NCBI RefSeq assembly: GCF_003075045.1
Contig: NZ_QCZD01000004.1
Location: 1 to 64,000 of the forward strand
Reading direction: 5' to 3'
Source: Maribacter litoralis
GTDB taxonomy: Bacteria > Bacteroidota > Bacteroidia > Flavobacteriales > Flavobacteriaceae
Length of the DNA stretch: 64,000 nucleotides
Shown one piece after another: positions 23,468-33,091 of this stretch. Position numbers and translations under genes: made by a program. Within the stretch, counting starts at the first letter, position 1; each line of letters opens with the position of its first letter. The notes below the pieces were generated by a model. It was not told the origin of the DNA and did not search any database. It was given only the letters and a program-made list of their open reading frames with translations.

Positions 23468-24802
23468 ATGCCCTTCTATTCTTATTTTGATGAGCCTGAA
23501 AATTATAGAGATCCATTCAGTTTTTATGAACAAGGTGGCTCTCCTTCATTACTACAAGAATTTATAAATACCATTGAAAAGGATAAAAATAATATTGAGG
23601 AAATCAATATTTCATGGTATTTATTCAACAACCAATACTTATATAACTATCTCAAAGAAGTAGCTGCAATTGGCATTAAAGTGAATGTAATCACTATACC
23701 GTTAGAGGGTTACGACAACAATAACCCTAAAGCCTTAAAAAATCTTGAAACTGAAACAAAAACCGAAGAACGCTTTACCAAATATAATTTAGCAAGAAAG
23801 ATTTTTGGCGAAACATACCGATCAACATCACACAAAAATTTCAATTTATATATATTCTCCCATCTTTATGTTCGTAGCGCGAATATTAAAAAATTCTCAA
23901 GAGGCACCTTACCCTATTCCCTACACATTAAATCTGCCTACATAAAAAAGAAAAACGGTTATTTGGTTTTAATGAGCTCATCTAATTTAGCCGTAAGAGA
24001 TTTGGTAAAGTATGAATCCATGATCTGCATTGAAAATGAGCCGGGCTATGAAGAAACCGCCAAAGCTTTTTATAAGAATCTGATAGAAAATTCCATTCCT
24101 ATTAAAGCGTACAAATCTTCATTGAACACTACTTGCAACATGTTCGAAAAAGTAGCGTATAAATTCAGTGGTTCAATGTATATTACGGCTCCTTTTTATG
24201 AAAACTCTGCGAATAACTTAGAAAAAAAACTATCAAAACATATAGCATCGGCAACGCACAGAATTATCATTTGTGCACAACATTTGGCAGCATTTAATTA
24301 TGATTTCAATGCCAACCATCACTCTACCATAGATAAAAATGAAATCAGACAAGGTATATTGGGCATGATTTTAAAAATGGCGAACAATGGTGTTCGTGTT
24401 ACTTGTTTATCACAAACATTTGCTCCATTACCCAATAATGAAAATAAGTTTAAAAATGCCAAATTTAGAAAGCCGGTAAACACACGTAATTTTCAAAAAT
24501 TTTATGGTCAGCTGCAACAAACGGATAATATTGAGTATTACGTTAACAACAATATTCACTCAAAATATATTATTATAGACCATATGTTAATTTTTTGTTC
24601 TTACAACTTCACACCCACTCAATTCATTTATATTGATCACGTTAAAATTGACAAATTTAAAAACATGTCGAATGTTAGCTATACGGGCATTCACTGTGAA
24701 GTAGGTATACATGCTATTATCAAAGACCCGGCAATGGTAGCTGCATTTGAAAATAATGCCATGGATATTATACGAAAGAAGAATACAATACAAGTAAAAT
24801 AG
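23468..24802 (+). CDS. Phospholipase D-fold protein with two HKD-like motifs
   Basis: This is a 444-residue protein without a signal peptide. The C-terminal HKD motif is complete: HSKYIIID then CSYN at about residues 364-380. The N-terminal one is degenerate: HIK at 153-155 and SSSN at 170-173, but a Lys stands where the Asp should be. This two-lobe PLD fold is found in lipid synthases, nucleases and some type II restriction enzymes. It lies 103 bases upstream of a cytosine-5 methyltransferase on the same strand, so a nuclease partner in a restriction-modification pair is plausible. A lipid or general phosphodiesterase role remains possible. Confidence 0.75.
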   Translation: MPFYSYFDEPENYRDPFSFYEQGGSPSLLQEFINTIEKDKNNIEEINISWYLFNNQYLYNYLKEVAAIGIKVNVITIPLEGYDNNNPKALKNLETETKTEERFTKYNLARKIFGETYRSTSHKNFNLYIFSHLYVRSANIKKFSRGTLPYSLHIKSAYIKKKNGYLVLMSSSNLAVRDLVKYESMICIENEPGYEETAKAFYKNLIENSIPIKAYKSSLNTTCNMFEKVAYKFSGSMYITAPFYENSANNLEKKLSKHIASATHRIIICAQHLAAFNYDFNANHHSTIDKNEIRQGILGMILKMANNGVRVTCLSQTFAPLPNNENKFKNAKFRKPVNTRNFQKFYGQLQQTDNIEYYVNNNIHSKYIIIDHMLIFCSYNFTPTQFIYIDHVKIDKFKNMSNVSYTGIHCEVGIHAIIKDPAMVAAFENNAMDIIRKKNTIQVK

Positions 24803-24905
24803 TTTGTCGAATTAAAAGCAATTTGAAAATCTAAAATGTATTTTTGTTTACATGTGATGAGATTTTATAACTCTTTTACACATGACCAATTAGAATAGTT
24901 TAAGA

Positions 24906-25946
24906 ATGAATGTAGTATCCTTTTTTGCTGGAGCAGGTGGTTTGGACCTTGGTTTTGAACAGGCAGGATTCAATGTTATTTGGGCAAACGAGTATGATAA
25001 GGATATTTGGGAGACGTATGAAAAGAATCACCCCAATACTATTTTTGATAAAAGAAGTATTGTAGATATCCCCGCGGATGAAGTCCCCGATTGTGACGGT
25101 ATTATTGGTGGGCCACCTTGCCAGAGCTGGAGTGCAGCTGGTGCCGCAAGAGGTATTAAAGATAAACGAGGACAACTATTTTATGATTTCATCAGGATTC
25201 TGGAAGCAAAACAACCCAAGTTCTTTTTGGCAGAAAACGTAAGCGGTATGCTTATTGGCAAACATAGTACTGCACTTGATGGAATTAAAAAACTGCTGAA
25301 AAATGCAGGTGTAGGTTATGACCTTTCATTTCAAATGCTAAATGCGTCCGACTATAACGTTCCACAAGACAGAAAAAGGGTTTTCTTCATTGGGATAAGA
25401 AAAGATTTGGGTTTCAAATATGAATTCCCAACCGAAACCTTTCCTAAAATAACACTTGAAACGGCAATTGGTGATTTAAAAAACAAGGCGGTACCCGCTT
25501 TAGAATATAATAACACCAATGGCACAAAATGTAAAGTTGCCAATCATGAATACATGATCGGTGGTTTCTCTACCATGTTTATGTCTAGAAACCGAGTACG
25601 GAATTGGGACGAACAATCATTTACCATACAGGCTGGGGGCAGGCATGCGCCCATACACCCACAGGCTCCAAAAATGAAATTGATCGAGAAGGATGTTAGA
25701 ATTTTTGTTCCAGGTAAAGAGCAACTTTACCGCAGGCTTAGTGTAAGAGAATGTGCTAGAATACAGACTTTTCCTAACGATTTTATTTTTCATTATAAAA
25801 AAGTAGCTGCAGGTTATAAGATGATCGGTAATGCGGTACCTGTTAATTTGGCAAAAATTTTGGCTCAAAGTATTATGGAACAATTAAAGTCAAATGAAAA
25901 TACCGAACCTCAAGCCGAAAAAACAGCTAATTCAATATCTATTTAA
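24906..25946 (+). CDS. DNA cytosine-5 methyltransferase, M.HaeIII-like
   Basis: The 346-residue enzyme has the ordered C5 motifs: I FAGAGGLDLGF (7-17), IV GGPPCQSWSAAG with catalytic Cys72, VI LAENV (Glu110), VIII QDRKRVFFIG (154-163) and X IGNAVPVNLA near 310. The target-recognition part (NHEYMIGGFSTMFMSRNRVR, FTIQAGGRHAPIHPQAP) is, from memory, strikingly close to M.HaeIII, which methylates GGCC. The GGCC call is inference. No HaeIII-type nuclease is adjacent; the only candidate partner is the PLD-like gene upstream. Otherwise it is an orphan methylase. Confidence 0.93.
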   Translation: MNVVSFFAGAGGLDLGFEQAGFNVIWANEYDKDIWETYEKNHPNTIFDKRSIVDIPADEVPDCDGIIGGPPCQSWSAAGAARGIKDKRGQLFYDFIRILEAKQPKFFLAENVSGMLIGKHSTALDGIKKLLKNAGVGYDLSFQMLNASDYNVPQDRKRVFFIGIRKDLGFKYEFPTETFPKITLETAIGDLKNKAVPALEYNNTNGTKCKVANHEYMIGGFSTMFMSRNRVRNWDEQSFTIQAGGRHAPIHPQAPKMKLIEKDVRIFVPGKEQLYRRLSVRECARIQTFPNDFIFHYKKVAAGYKMIGNAVPVNLAKILAQSIMEQLKSNENTEPQAEKTANSISI

Positions 25947-25953
25947 AAACACA

Positions 25954-25985
25954 AAACCCTCTTAACCAAACGACTAAGAGGGTTT
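25954..25985. terminator. Bidirectional hairpin terminator
   Basis: Stem AAACCCTCTTA/TAAGAGGGTTT (25954-25964, 25975-25985). On the minus strand it is followed by TTGTGTTTTT and ends the tRNA-Leu transcript. On the plus strand it lies just after the methyltransferase. Confidence 0.8.
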
Positions 25986-25990
25986 ATCAG

Positions 25991-26070
25991 TACTCGAGGC
26001 GGGAATCGAACCCGCACTCCGAAGAACTGGATTTTGAATCCAGCGCGTCTACCAGTTCCGCCACTCGAGC
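25991..26070 (-). tRNA. tRNA-Leu (anticodon CAA)
   Basis: The minus strand reads GCTCGAG at the 5' acceptor and CTCGAGT at the 3' acceptor. The anticodon stem is CTGGA/TCCAG with loop TTCAAAA, giving anticodon CAA. A short variable stem (TTCTTCGGAG) and the T-arm GCGGGTTCGATTCCCGC follow. The cloverleaf is intact. CCA is not encoded. Confidence 0.95.
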
Positions 26071-26186
26071 ATATTTTACCAGCTAAATTTGGCTTGCTAT
26101 CAAAATAGGACTGCAAAATTAAATAATAATTTTCTATCCACCACTAAAAATATCAATATTTATGCAATAGCAACCAAAATTAATCT

Positions 26187-26194
26187 TAAATTTG
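26187..26194 (+). promoter_or_regulatory. TAnnTTTG -7 box of prs
   Basis: TAAATTTG followed by C, 70 bases upstream of the prs ATG, matches the Bacteroidota -7 element. Confidence 0.6.
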
Positions 26195-26263
26195 CACCTT
26201 CTAAAAAACAAGGTATTTAAACTGAACAACCAAGTAACTGTTTGGAAAACAATAAATAAAGAT

Positions 26264-27205
26264 ATGCCATACCAAGTTCCACAACCAAAAATATTTGCTT
26301 GTACCCAAAGTAAAGTCTTAGGGGAGAAAATTGCCAAAGCATATGGCATGGAATTAGGTAATGTTTTGTTCTCTAGATACAGTGACGGTGAATTTCAACC
26401 TTCTTTTGAAGAATCTATTCGTGGAACAAGAATATTCCTAATCGGCTCAACACACCCTGGTCCGGAAAATTTAATGGAAATGTTGTTGATGATCGATGCA
26501 GCGAAAAGAGCATCTGCGCGCCATATTACAGCGGTTATGCCATATTTTGGCTGGGCAAGACAAGACAGAAAAGATAAACCTAGAGTACCTATAGCAGCTA
26601 AACTAGTTGCCAAAATGCTGGAAACAGCAGGGGCCACTAGAATTATCACTATGGATTTACATGCCGACCAAATTCAAGGCTTCTTTGAAAAACCTGTAGA
26701 TCATTTATTTGCTTCTACATTGTTTTTACCCTATTTAAAAAATTTAGGTCTAAAAAATCTTACCATAGCTTCACCAGATATGGGTGGTTCAAAGAGAGCT
26801 TATGCCTATTCAAAAGCCTTAGATTGTGATGTGGTAGTTTGTTATAAACAAAGGGCCAAGGCAAATGTTATATCTCACATGGAATTGATCGGTGACGTAA
26901 AAGGTAAAAATGTAGTTTTAGCAGATGACATGGTCGATACTGCAGGTACATTGACCAAAGCAGCTGATCTAATGATGGAAAGAGGTGCTTTAAGCGTAAG
27001 AGCCATTGCTACTCACGGTCTATTATCTGGAGGTGCATACGAGAAAATAGAAAATTCAAAACTTACGGAGCTGATCATAACAGATTCCATTCCGGCAGAG
27101 GTGAAAAGTGACAAAGTTAAGGTTTTAAGTTGCGCCGAATTATTTGCAGATGTTATGGATAAAGTGCATAACAACAACTCAATATCTTCTAAGTTTTTAA
27201 TGTAA
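26264..27205 (+). CDS. prs: Ribose-phosphate pyrophosphokinase
   Basis: The ATG at 26264 gives 313 residues, the usual PRPP synthase length; an upstream frame from a non-ATG codon overlaps the promoter and is rejected. The enzyme makes PRPP from ribose 5-phosphate and ATP for nucleotide, His and Trp synthesis. Marks are RYSDGEFQPSFEESIRG, the flexible loop RQDRKDKPRVPIAAK, the metal site MDLHADQIQGFF and the PRPP loop VVLADDMVDTAGTL. It is followed by rplY and pth in the order common in Flavobacteriia. Confidence 0.97.
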   Translation: MPYQVPQPKIFACTQSKVLGEKIAKAYGMELGNVLFSRYSDGEFQPSFEESIRGTRIFLIGSTHPGPENLMEMLLMIDAAKRASARHITAVMPYFGWARQDRKDKPRVPIAAKLVAKMLETAGATRIITMDLHADQIQGFFEKPVDHLFASTLFLPYLKNLGLKNLTIASPDMGGSKRAYAYSKALDCDVVVCYKQRAKANVISHMELIGDVKGKNVVLADDMVDTAGTLTKAADLMMERGALSVRAIATHGLLSGGAYEKIENSKLTELIITDSIPAEVKSDKVKVLSCAELFADVMDKVHNNNSISSKFLM

Positions 27206-27247
27206 CCTAGAAATCAAAAACAAGAATATTAATTTTTAATACATATA

Positions 27248-27877
27248 ATGAAGTCAATTACAATTAAAGGATCAGAAAGAGAAAGCGTGGGCAAAAAGGC
27301 AACGAAGGCCCTACGTAATGCTGGAAAGGTTCCTTGCGTGGTATACGGAGGGGAAAAACCATTACACTTTTCAGCAGATGAACTAGCGTTCAGAGACTTG
27401 GTTTACACTCCAAATGCACACACGGTTGCAATTGAATTGGAAGGCAAAGAAACGGTTAACGCTGTATTACAGGACATTCAATTTCACCCTGTAACAGATG
27501 CTATCATCCATATTGATTTTTATCAATTATTCGATGATAAAATGGTTACCATGAACATTCCTGTAAGATTACAAGGAAATTCACCAGGTGTACGTAACGG
27601 TGGACGTTTATTGTTCAGAAAACGTAAACTTGCCATTAAAGCTTTACCAAGCAAATTACCAGATTTCTTTGATATCGATATTTCTAAATTGAAAATTGGT
27701 CAGAACATCTCGGTAGCATCTTTATTAAACGATGAGTTCACCATCTTACACCCAGAAAGCCAAGTTGTAGTACAGGTTAAAACTGCTCGTACGGCTGTTG
27801 TTACAGATGATGAAGATGAAGATGAGGATGGAGCTGAAGGTGCAGAAGGTGCATCTGAAGATACTGCTCAAGAATAA
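27248..27877 (+). CDS. rplY: 50S ribosomal protein L25 (long, CTC type)
   Basis: The 209-residue protein has the N-terminal L25 5S-rRNA-binding domain ([35 protein letters not shown]) and the C-terminal TL5/CTC domain ([21 protein letters not shown]). It ends in an acidic tail ([19 protein letters not shown]). The long form is usual in this phylum. It sits 42 bases behind prs and before a terminator, so prs and rplY probably share a transcript. Confidence 0.96.
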   Translation: MKSITIKGSERESVGKKATKALRNAGKVPCVVYGGEKPLHFSADELAFRDLVYTPNAHTVAIELEGKETVNAVLQDIQFHPVTDAIIHIDFYQLFDDKMVTMNIPVRLQGNSPGVRNGGRLLFRKRKLAIKALPSKLPDFFDIDISKLKIGQNISVASLLNDEFTILHPESQVVVQVKTARTAVVTDDEDEDEDGAEGAEGASEDTAQE

Positions 27878-27900
27878 ACATAAAAGTTTAAGATTCATTA

Positions 27901-27940
27901 AAAAGCATCCTGGTACTTGTATCAGGATGCTTTTGTATTT
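27901..27940 (+). terminator. Rho-independent terminator after rplY
   Basis: Stem AAAAGCATCCTG (27901-27912) with CAGGATGCTTTT (27923-27934), followed by GTATTTTT. It separates prs-rplY from pth. Confidence 0.85.
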
Positions 27941-27964
27941 TTACGCCTTAATTATATACTATAA

Positions 27965-28594
27965 ATGTTCCGTTTTTTTAAATCATTATTTACCGAACAG
28001 AGCATCATTACCGCAGAAACAGACCCCATGAAAAAATTTTTAATCGTTGGCCTTGGAAATATAGGAGAAGAATACGCCGAAACCCGACATAATATTGGTT
28101 TTAAAATATTGGATGAGGCAGCCAAAGCAAATGATTTCACCTTTGAAACAGCAAAATTGGGCGACATTGGCTCTTACAAAGTAAAAGGTAGAACAATTAT
28201 ATGTCTCAAACCTTCCACATATATGAACAGGAGCGGCAAGGCATTAAAATATTGGATGGACAAGGAAAAAATACCGCAAAGCAATGTACTTGTAATTACC
28301 GACGACATTAACTTACCGTTTGGAACCATCCGTGTTAAAACAAAGGGCAGTAATGGCGGACATAACGGATTAAAGGATGTAGAGTTATTTCTACAAACTA
28401 TTAAATATAACCGTTACCGATTTGGTGTTGGCGCAGATTTTGGCAAAGGAAGACAAGTTGAATACGTTTTGGGGGAATGGAACGATGAAGAAAAAGCCTT
28501 GCTCCCCGAACGATTGAAAAAATCTACTGAGATCATCAATTCTTTCGCCCTAGCAGGGATTGCCAGAACCATGAATCAGTTTAATAATTCTTAG
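27965..28594 (+). CDS. pth: Peptidyl-tRNA hydrolase
   Basis: It releases peptidyl-tRNA that falls off ribosomes. The core is complete: FLIVGLGNIGEEYAETRHNIGF with the catalytic His, PSTYMNRSG with the conserved Asn, and NLPFGTIRVKTKGSNGGHNGL. Two starts are possible. The first ATG (27965) adds a 21-residue extension (MFRFFKSLFTEQS...); the second (28028, 188 residues) gives the classic length. The long form is kept because the extension is in frame, well composed and of a kind often seen in flavobacteria. It ends in a 4-base stop overlap with the convergent lipoprotein gene. Confidence 0.95.
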   Translation: MFRFFKSLFTEQSIITAETDPMKKFLIVGLGNIGEEYAETRHNIGFKILDEAAKANDFTFETAKLGDIGSYKVKGRTIICLKPSTYMNRSGKALKYWMDKEKIPQSNVLVITDDINLPFGTIRVKTKGSNGGHNGLKDVELFLQTIKYNRYRFGVGADFGKGRQVEYVLGEWNDEEKALLPERLKKSTEIINSFALAGIARTMNQFNNS

Positions 28595-29277
28595 AGCACT
28601 TTAAAAGAGTAAATACCAGTATCGGACCTATTGCCTTCTTCATCAATTACGATAATACGCCAATAGTATACTGTATCTGATGAGACTGATACCTTAACAC
28701 TAGTTACTTCTGATGAAAGCGAACGTATAAGGTCTATAGGAGGGGTTTCTACAGAGAAATACACTTCATAACCAGTTATATCATTATCTAGGTCAGATGC
28801 CGACCATACTAGCTCTACTTCATTATTGATGTCCATAAAAACATTAGCCGAAGAAGCGGGACTCTCAATTGTTGCCGGAAATGGAGCAAATGTAGTTCTC
28901 GATCCTGAATTATAAAAATACCATTCAGCACTAGATACCGTCTGTTCTACCTCACTATTTCGCGAACGTACCAACCATGAAAACTGCTCTCCTTTAGCTA
29001 AAGGCAATGTTGCTGAATTTGTAGTAGATACAATTGTTTGTACAGTACCAGTTGCAATATTGGTTACGCGTAGTTCATAGGTTTCGGTGTGATCTGCTAA
29101 GTTCCATATAAATTCTACCTGACTGGTCTCACTACCTAAGCTAACACCCGTTGTACATTCGGAGTTCTCTTCAGGAAAAACTAAACTTACCGCTTCTGGG
29201 GGCGTTGCAGAACTTTTCTTTTTACAACCCGTAAAAGCCATAAGTATGCACAAAGAAAGAAGTAAAAACCGTATCAT
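28591..29277 (-). CDS. Lipoprotein with fibronectin type III-like repeats
   Basis: The 228-residue product has a lipoprotein signal, MIRFLLLSLCILMAFTGCKKK, with the lipid cysteine at residue 18. Two Ig/FnIII-like modules follow (EFIWNLADHTETYELRVTN... and VELVWSASDLDNDITGYEVYF...VYYWRIIVIDEEGN). It begins within the last four bases of the metalloprotease gene, so translation is coupled. A surface partner or anchor for the secreted protease is a reasonable guess; no catalytic motif is seen. Confidence 0.85.
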   Translation of the reverse strand: MIRFLLLSLCILMAFTGCKKKSSATPPEAVSLVFPEENSECTTGVSLGSETSQVEFIWNLADHTETYELRVTNIATGTVQTIVSTTNSATLPLAKGEQFSWLVRSRNSEVEQTVSSAEWYFYNSGSRTTFAPFPATIESPASSANVFMDINNEVELVWSASDLDNDITGYEVYFSVETPPIDLIRSLSSEVTSVKVSVSSDTVYYWRIIVIDEEGNRSDTGIYSFKVL

Positions 29278-32200
29278 TCCTTAATTACTTTTGTTGTTCC
29301 ATTAATTGTTCTTCCATCAAACTTTAAATAATAGATTCCCGCAGTCAATGAGCTTAAATCCATTTGAATTACACCATCGACCAGTGAAATTGTTTTACTG
29401 TAAATATATCTTCCTTCCACACTAAAAACACGCACCACAACCTCTTCTTCAACAGCACCAACATAAACCTGTACCATATCTTTCACCGGATTTGGAAATA
29501 CTATCGGTCGCTCATAAAAGACAATCTGTTCATCGTGTACGCCTTGACATGCAATTGAAGTATATACTTTTAATGTATTTATTCCTTTTTGCAGTTCTAG
29601 CTGCACCACAGAATCCTCAGTTTGTATTGCTATACCGTTTAATTCTACCGTATACAAAGTACCGCCTTCTAAGTCTAAAGTCACCAAAGATCCATCATCG
29701 GCAACTTTTGATGTAACATTCAATGGACCTGGCTCTGTAATTTGAACATCAACACAATACTCTTGGTATACTACAAGTCCGTCAGAACCGGTAATACACA
29801 AAGTATATGTGCCAGAGCTTAAGTTCGCCAAATTAAAGCCATTGGAAAAATTCTGTGTTAAACTCAGGTCATTCCCCGTTACGGTAACTTGATAATCCAA
29901 AGCTAGTTTAGGGGCTATAGACAGTGAACCATCATTATTATCGCTACACGTTTCGCTTTCTAATGTAATAACAAAATTCTCTGGTGGAAAACGATAGATT
30001 GCACAACCGGAAGCATCAACTTCTTGTCCTTCTGGAGTATTCAGACAAAGGTCATCACCATCATCGAATACACCATCATTATCTGCATCTGGCCTAAAGT
30101 CTCCTTCCACACAAACTTCAAGGGCAAAAGACACCAAACTACCACCATCAGAAGGTGCATTATCTTTGACTTCTAAAGTCCATTCACCAAGTATCGACTC
30201 ACCATTAAACGAGCTTAATGTTCCCAAGGGTTTTACCGAACCGCCTATTCCAGGGTTCACACCACAGTCAAAAGCTGGACTATCATCATCAAAAATGGCG
30301 TTTATATCACTTGCATCTCCACAAGAATTGGAGACAAGGGTAACCGTAGTACCTGCTGGCGAAGTTAAACTCACCACCAAATCTGCCAAAAACGTATGTT
30401 CAATATCTAACTGTACATTGATATCCGCAATAGGTAAATCTTCCAAAAATATAAGTGTAGAGGTAATTACCGGTGTACCACTACTCGATATGGCTAAAGG
30501 TGTATCAGAAGCAGTTTTGGTAGTACAATTGAACTGAACGGTAGAAAAACTGAAGACCTCACTAAAATCTCCTTCTCCACAGTCGTTTTTAGGTTTTACA
30601 CGCCAAAAATAAGTACTATTATTATCGAGCAAAGTTGGCGTATAAGAACTGCCGTTGACAGATACAGACTCGACAACATCTGTAAAAGTTGCGTCACTGG
30701 CTATTTCTATCTCATACTGCGTGTTCCCAATCGCCGTACCCCATTCCAATAGAACATCTGTAGACGCATTTTCAAATCCGTCAGCGGGAGCTAGCAAAAT
30801 AACATCTTCAAAATCATCATCGAACACACGAACTTGCAGTGTAATTTCTTTTGTAACGGTTGCAGATGTTGCTACTACTTTTACAGGATATTCCCCAACG
30901 TTTAAGCCAGCTATACCTTCAAATGTTATACTCACCTCGGTATCGGTAGCATCAGCAGTTGTAGGTGTAAATGTAGCAGTTAAACCAGCAGGCAAATCTT
31001 CCACCGTAAAAGTACTTTCTTCGTCGAAACCTAAATTGGTTTCATAATTAAAGGACACATCTAAATCGTTTGGCTTACAGACATCAAATATCACCTGATC
31101 AAAATTCATGACTATTTCAGATGGCGTAATGGAAAAACCAGCATCATTGACAGCGAAGAATATATTATCATCTGCCTTAACCATAATTTTACCGGTACTG
31201 GTTGATATATTAGGTATTATGACACTATGACTACCGTCATTTGTCGTATTTTCTGCAAGAATATCAGTAAACGTAATTCCACTATCGGTAGATAATAAAA
31301 TGGTAACCGTTTCGGCATTTATTGGTGCTACATCTGTATTTGCAACATCCCAGGTAATAGTTTGTACAGAACCAGCCTCAAAGGTTTCTTGCGTATTTTG
31401 GGAAGTAATCAAAAACGGACCCGCTTCATTACTTACCGATACCGTCATCTCGTCGGAAACAGATTGCCCGCCGTTTAGGGCATTATCTCTTACCGTCAAT
31501 GAAAAATTAAAATTTCTGCCCACATTTGAAACGCTTTCCCAAGCATCTCCAACAGAAGGTAAAGTTTCTGTAAGTTCCCCTTCTAAAATGCGGGTGAGAT
31601 TGGGAAAATAACGCTCTGGATCAAGTGTTGGGGGCAAAGACCTGAAATTGGCCCCTGCAGGGTTTGTAGGTCCAAATGTAGTTTGGGTTACAATTCCATT
31701 ATCTATCTGCTCCCAAGTGTAACTAAGAACATCGCCAGCATCTACATCGTTAGCCTCGCCGGTAAGCACAAAAGGCGTTCCCTTTGGTATACTGTAATCG
31801 GTCAGGGCAGATAATGTTGGCGGGCTATTTGTCAGCACAACGGTTTCACCACATGAAATTGTTTCTAGATAATCCCTTATCTGTACTATACTTACGTAAT
31901 GAAAATAATCATCGCTATTATTAGCCACATTATTGTTTCCCGTAATACCAGCATAGCCCATAATTGTTGTTCCACTTGCAGGTTCTACTTGTACGGTGGT
32001 ACCTTCTGATGTATGTGAAAAAGAGTGATTGGCCCCAAACTGGTGCCCCATTTCATGAGCGACCAAATCAATATCAAAAGCATCACCTACCGGAGAGGAT
32101 AAAGTAGTATACCCACTACCCTTTCTACCGTTTACACAAACGGCCCCAATAAAACCCGAGTTACCATCTAAAGTATTGTCCTGTTGATTGAACAAATGCC

Positions 32201-33038
32201 CTATATCATAATTTGCCTCTCCAATAACACTAGTCAAGGTATTTTGAACTTGAGAACTTAAGCTTCCAGTATATGGGTCGGTGTCTGGGTCGGTATAAAT
32301 AACAAGATCGGTATTTGTGATCAATTCTAACGTTATTGCCAAATCCCTTTCAAAAACCGCATTGATTCTTGTTAACGTAGCATTTATTGCCGCAAGGGCA
32401 TCTACTTTTGTTCCTCCATGAAATTCTGTGTACTCACCCGAAGCTGAAATAGCTACCCTAAATTTTCTAAGCGTTTGATCATCCACTAATTTAGCTGTCA
32501 GGTTTTGAGAGTATTCTAGAACCTCCGGTATCGTCTTACAGACAAAATCAATGTCACTTTTCTCTTGTTCCGTTCTTCTGTACAACACATAAATATCATC
32601 GGTAGATTTCTGCATAAAAAGTGCGCCGTTCTCACCAGAAGTCATCATGGTACTTTGTATTCCCTTTGGGGAAACACTAAACCTTACTTGCTTGGTAACA
32701 TCATGTAGTGCAATACCTTTGTAAGATTTTATAGAAGGATATTTTAAAGAAAGTTCTTCAGTAAAAAGATGTGCATCTTCTACAACAAAAGGAATTAGCT
32801 CCCCTGTTTCATCAGGAAAATAAACAATTTTAGAATCTTTGCTGCCGTTAAGAGCCTTTGACAATTGTTCTTGATCCAACTTAAAAGCTTTACTATTATT
32901 AACTTTTAATCGTTGTGTAGAAAATTGCTTCGCCGTTCCGTTCAACTCCGTATTTTTCCAATAAGTGGATTGCGCCACACCGGAAAAGGAAAGAAATGCT
33001 ATGGTAATTGTAAAAACTAGGCGTAATTTTGCAATCAT
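29274..33038 (-). CDS. Reprolysin-type metalloprotease exported by type IX secretion
   Basis: The ATG at 33038 puts the signal peptide (MIAKLRLVFTITIAFLSFSGVAQ) at the N-terminus of a 1254-residue protein. A propeptide-like region comes first, then the zinc site HEMGHQFGANHSFSH, about 330 residues from the start. Ig-like and FnIII-like modules follow, then a proprotein-convertase P domain (IADINVQLDIEHTFLADLVVSLTSPAGTTVTLV), a calcium-rich DADNDGVFDDGDD segment, and a C-terminal type A T9SS sorting domain (VFPNPVKDMVQVYV...GIYYLKF). It is probably a secreted or cell-surface protease for protein feeding, translated with the downstream lipoprotein. Confidence 0.93.
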   Translation of the reverse strand: MIAKLRLVFTITIAFLSFSGVAQSTYWKNTELNGTAKQFSTQRLKVNNSKAFKLDQEQLSKALNGSKDSKIVYFPDETGELIPFVVEDAHLFTEELSLKYPSIKSYKGIALHDVTKQVRFSVSPKGIQSTMMTSGENGALFMQKSTDDIYVLYRRTEQEKSDIDFVCKTIPEVLEYSQNLTAKLVDDQTLRKFRVAISASGEYTEFHGGTKVDALAAINATLTRINAVFERDLAITLELITNTDLVIYTDPDTDPYTGSLSSQVQNTLTSVIGEANYDIGHLFNQQDNTLDGNSGFIGAVCVNGRKGSGYTTLSSPVGDAFDIDLVAHEMGHQFGANHSFSHTSEGTTVQVEPASGTTIMGYAGITGNNNVANNSDDYFHYVSIVQIRDYLETISCGETVVLTNSPPTLSALTDYSIPKGTPFVLTGEANDVDAGDVLSYTWEQIDNGIVTQTTFGPTNPAGANFRSLPPTLDPERYFPNLTRILEGELTETLPSVGDAWESVSNVGRNFNFSLTVRDNALNGGQSVSDEMTVSVSNEAGPFLITSQNTQETFEAGSVQTITWDVANTDVAPINAETVTILLSTDSGITFTDILAENTTNDGSHSVIIPNISTSTGKIMVKADDNIFFAVNDAGFSITPSEIVMNFDQVIFDVCKPNDLDVSFNYETNLGFDEESTFTVEDLPAGLTATFTPTTADATDTEVSITFEGIAGLNVGEYPVKVVATSATVTKEITLQVRVFDDDFEDVILLAPADGFENASTDVLLEWGTAIGNTQYEIEIASDATFTDVVESVSVNGSSYTPTLLDNNSTYFWRVKPKNDCGEGDFSEVFSFSTVQFNCTTKTASDTPLAISSSGTPVITSTLIFLEDLPIADINVQLDIEHTFLADLVVSLTSPAGTTVTLVSNSCGDASDINAIFDDDSPAFDCGVNPGIGGSVKPLGTLSSFNGESILGEWTLEVKDNAPSDGGSLVSFALEVCVEGDFRPDADNDGVFDDGDDLCLNTPEGQEVDASGCAIYRFPPENFVITLESETCSDNNDGSLSIAPKLALDYQVTVTGNDLSLTQNFSNGFNLANLSSGTYTLCITGSDGLVVYQEYCVDVQITEPGPLNVTSKVADDGSLVTLDLEGGTLYTVELNGIAIQTEDSVVQLELQKGINTLKVYTSIACQGVHDEQIVFYERPIVFPNPVKDMVQVYVGAVEEEVVVRVFSVEGRYIYSKTISLVDGVIQMDLSSLTAGIYYLKFDGRTINGTTKVIKE

Positions 33039-33091
33039 TAAGGGACTTTTAACCAAAATCAAATATAAGTCTTTTTATTTTCTATCATAAG

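Noticed and set aside
33039-33091. FMN riboswitch before ribF
   Set aside because: Only about 50 bases separate it from the divergent gene, and no RFN-like motif is present.
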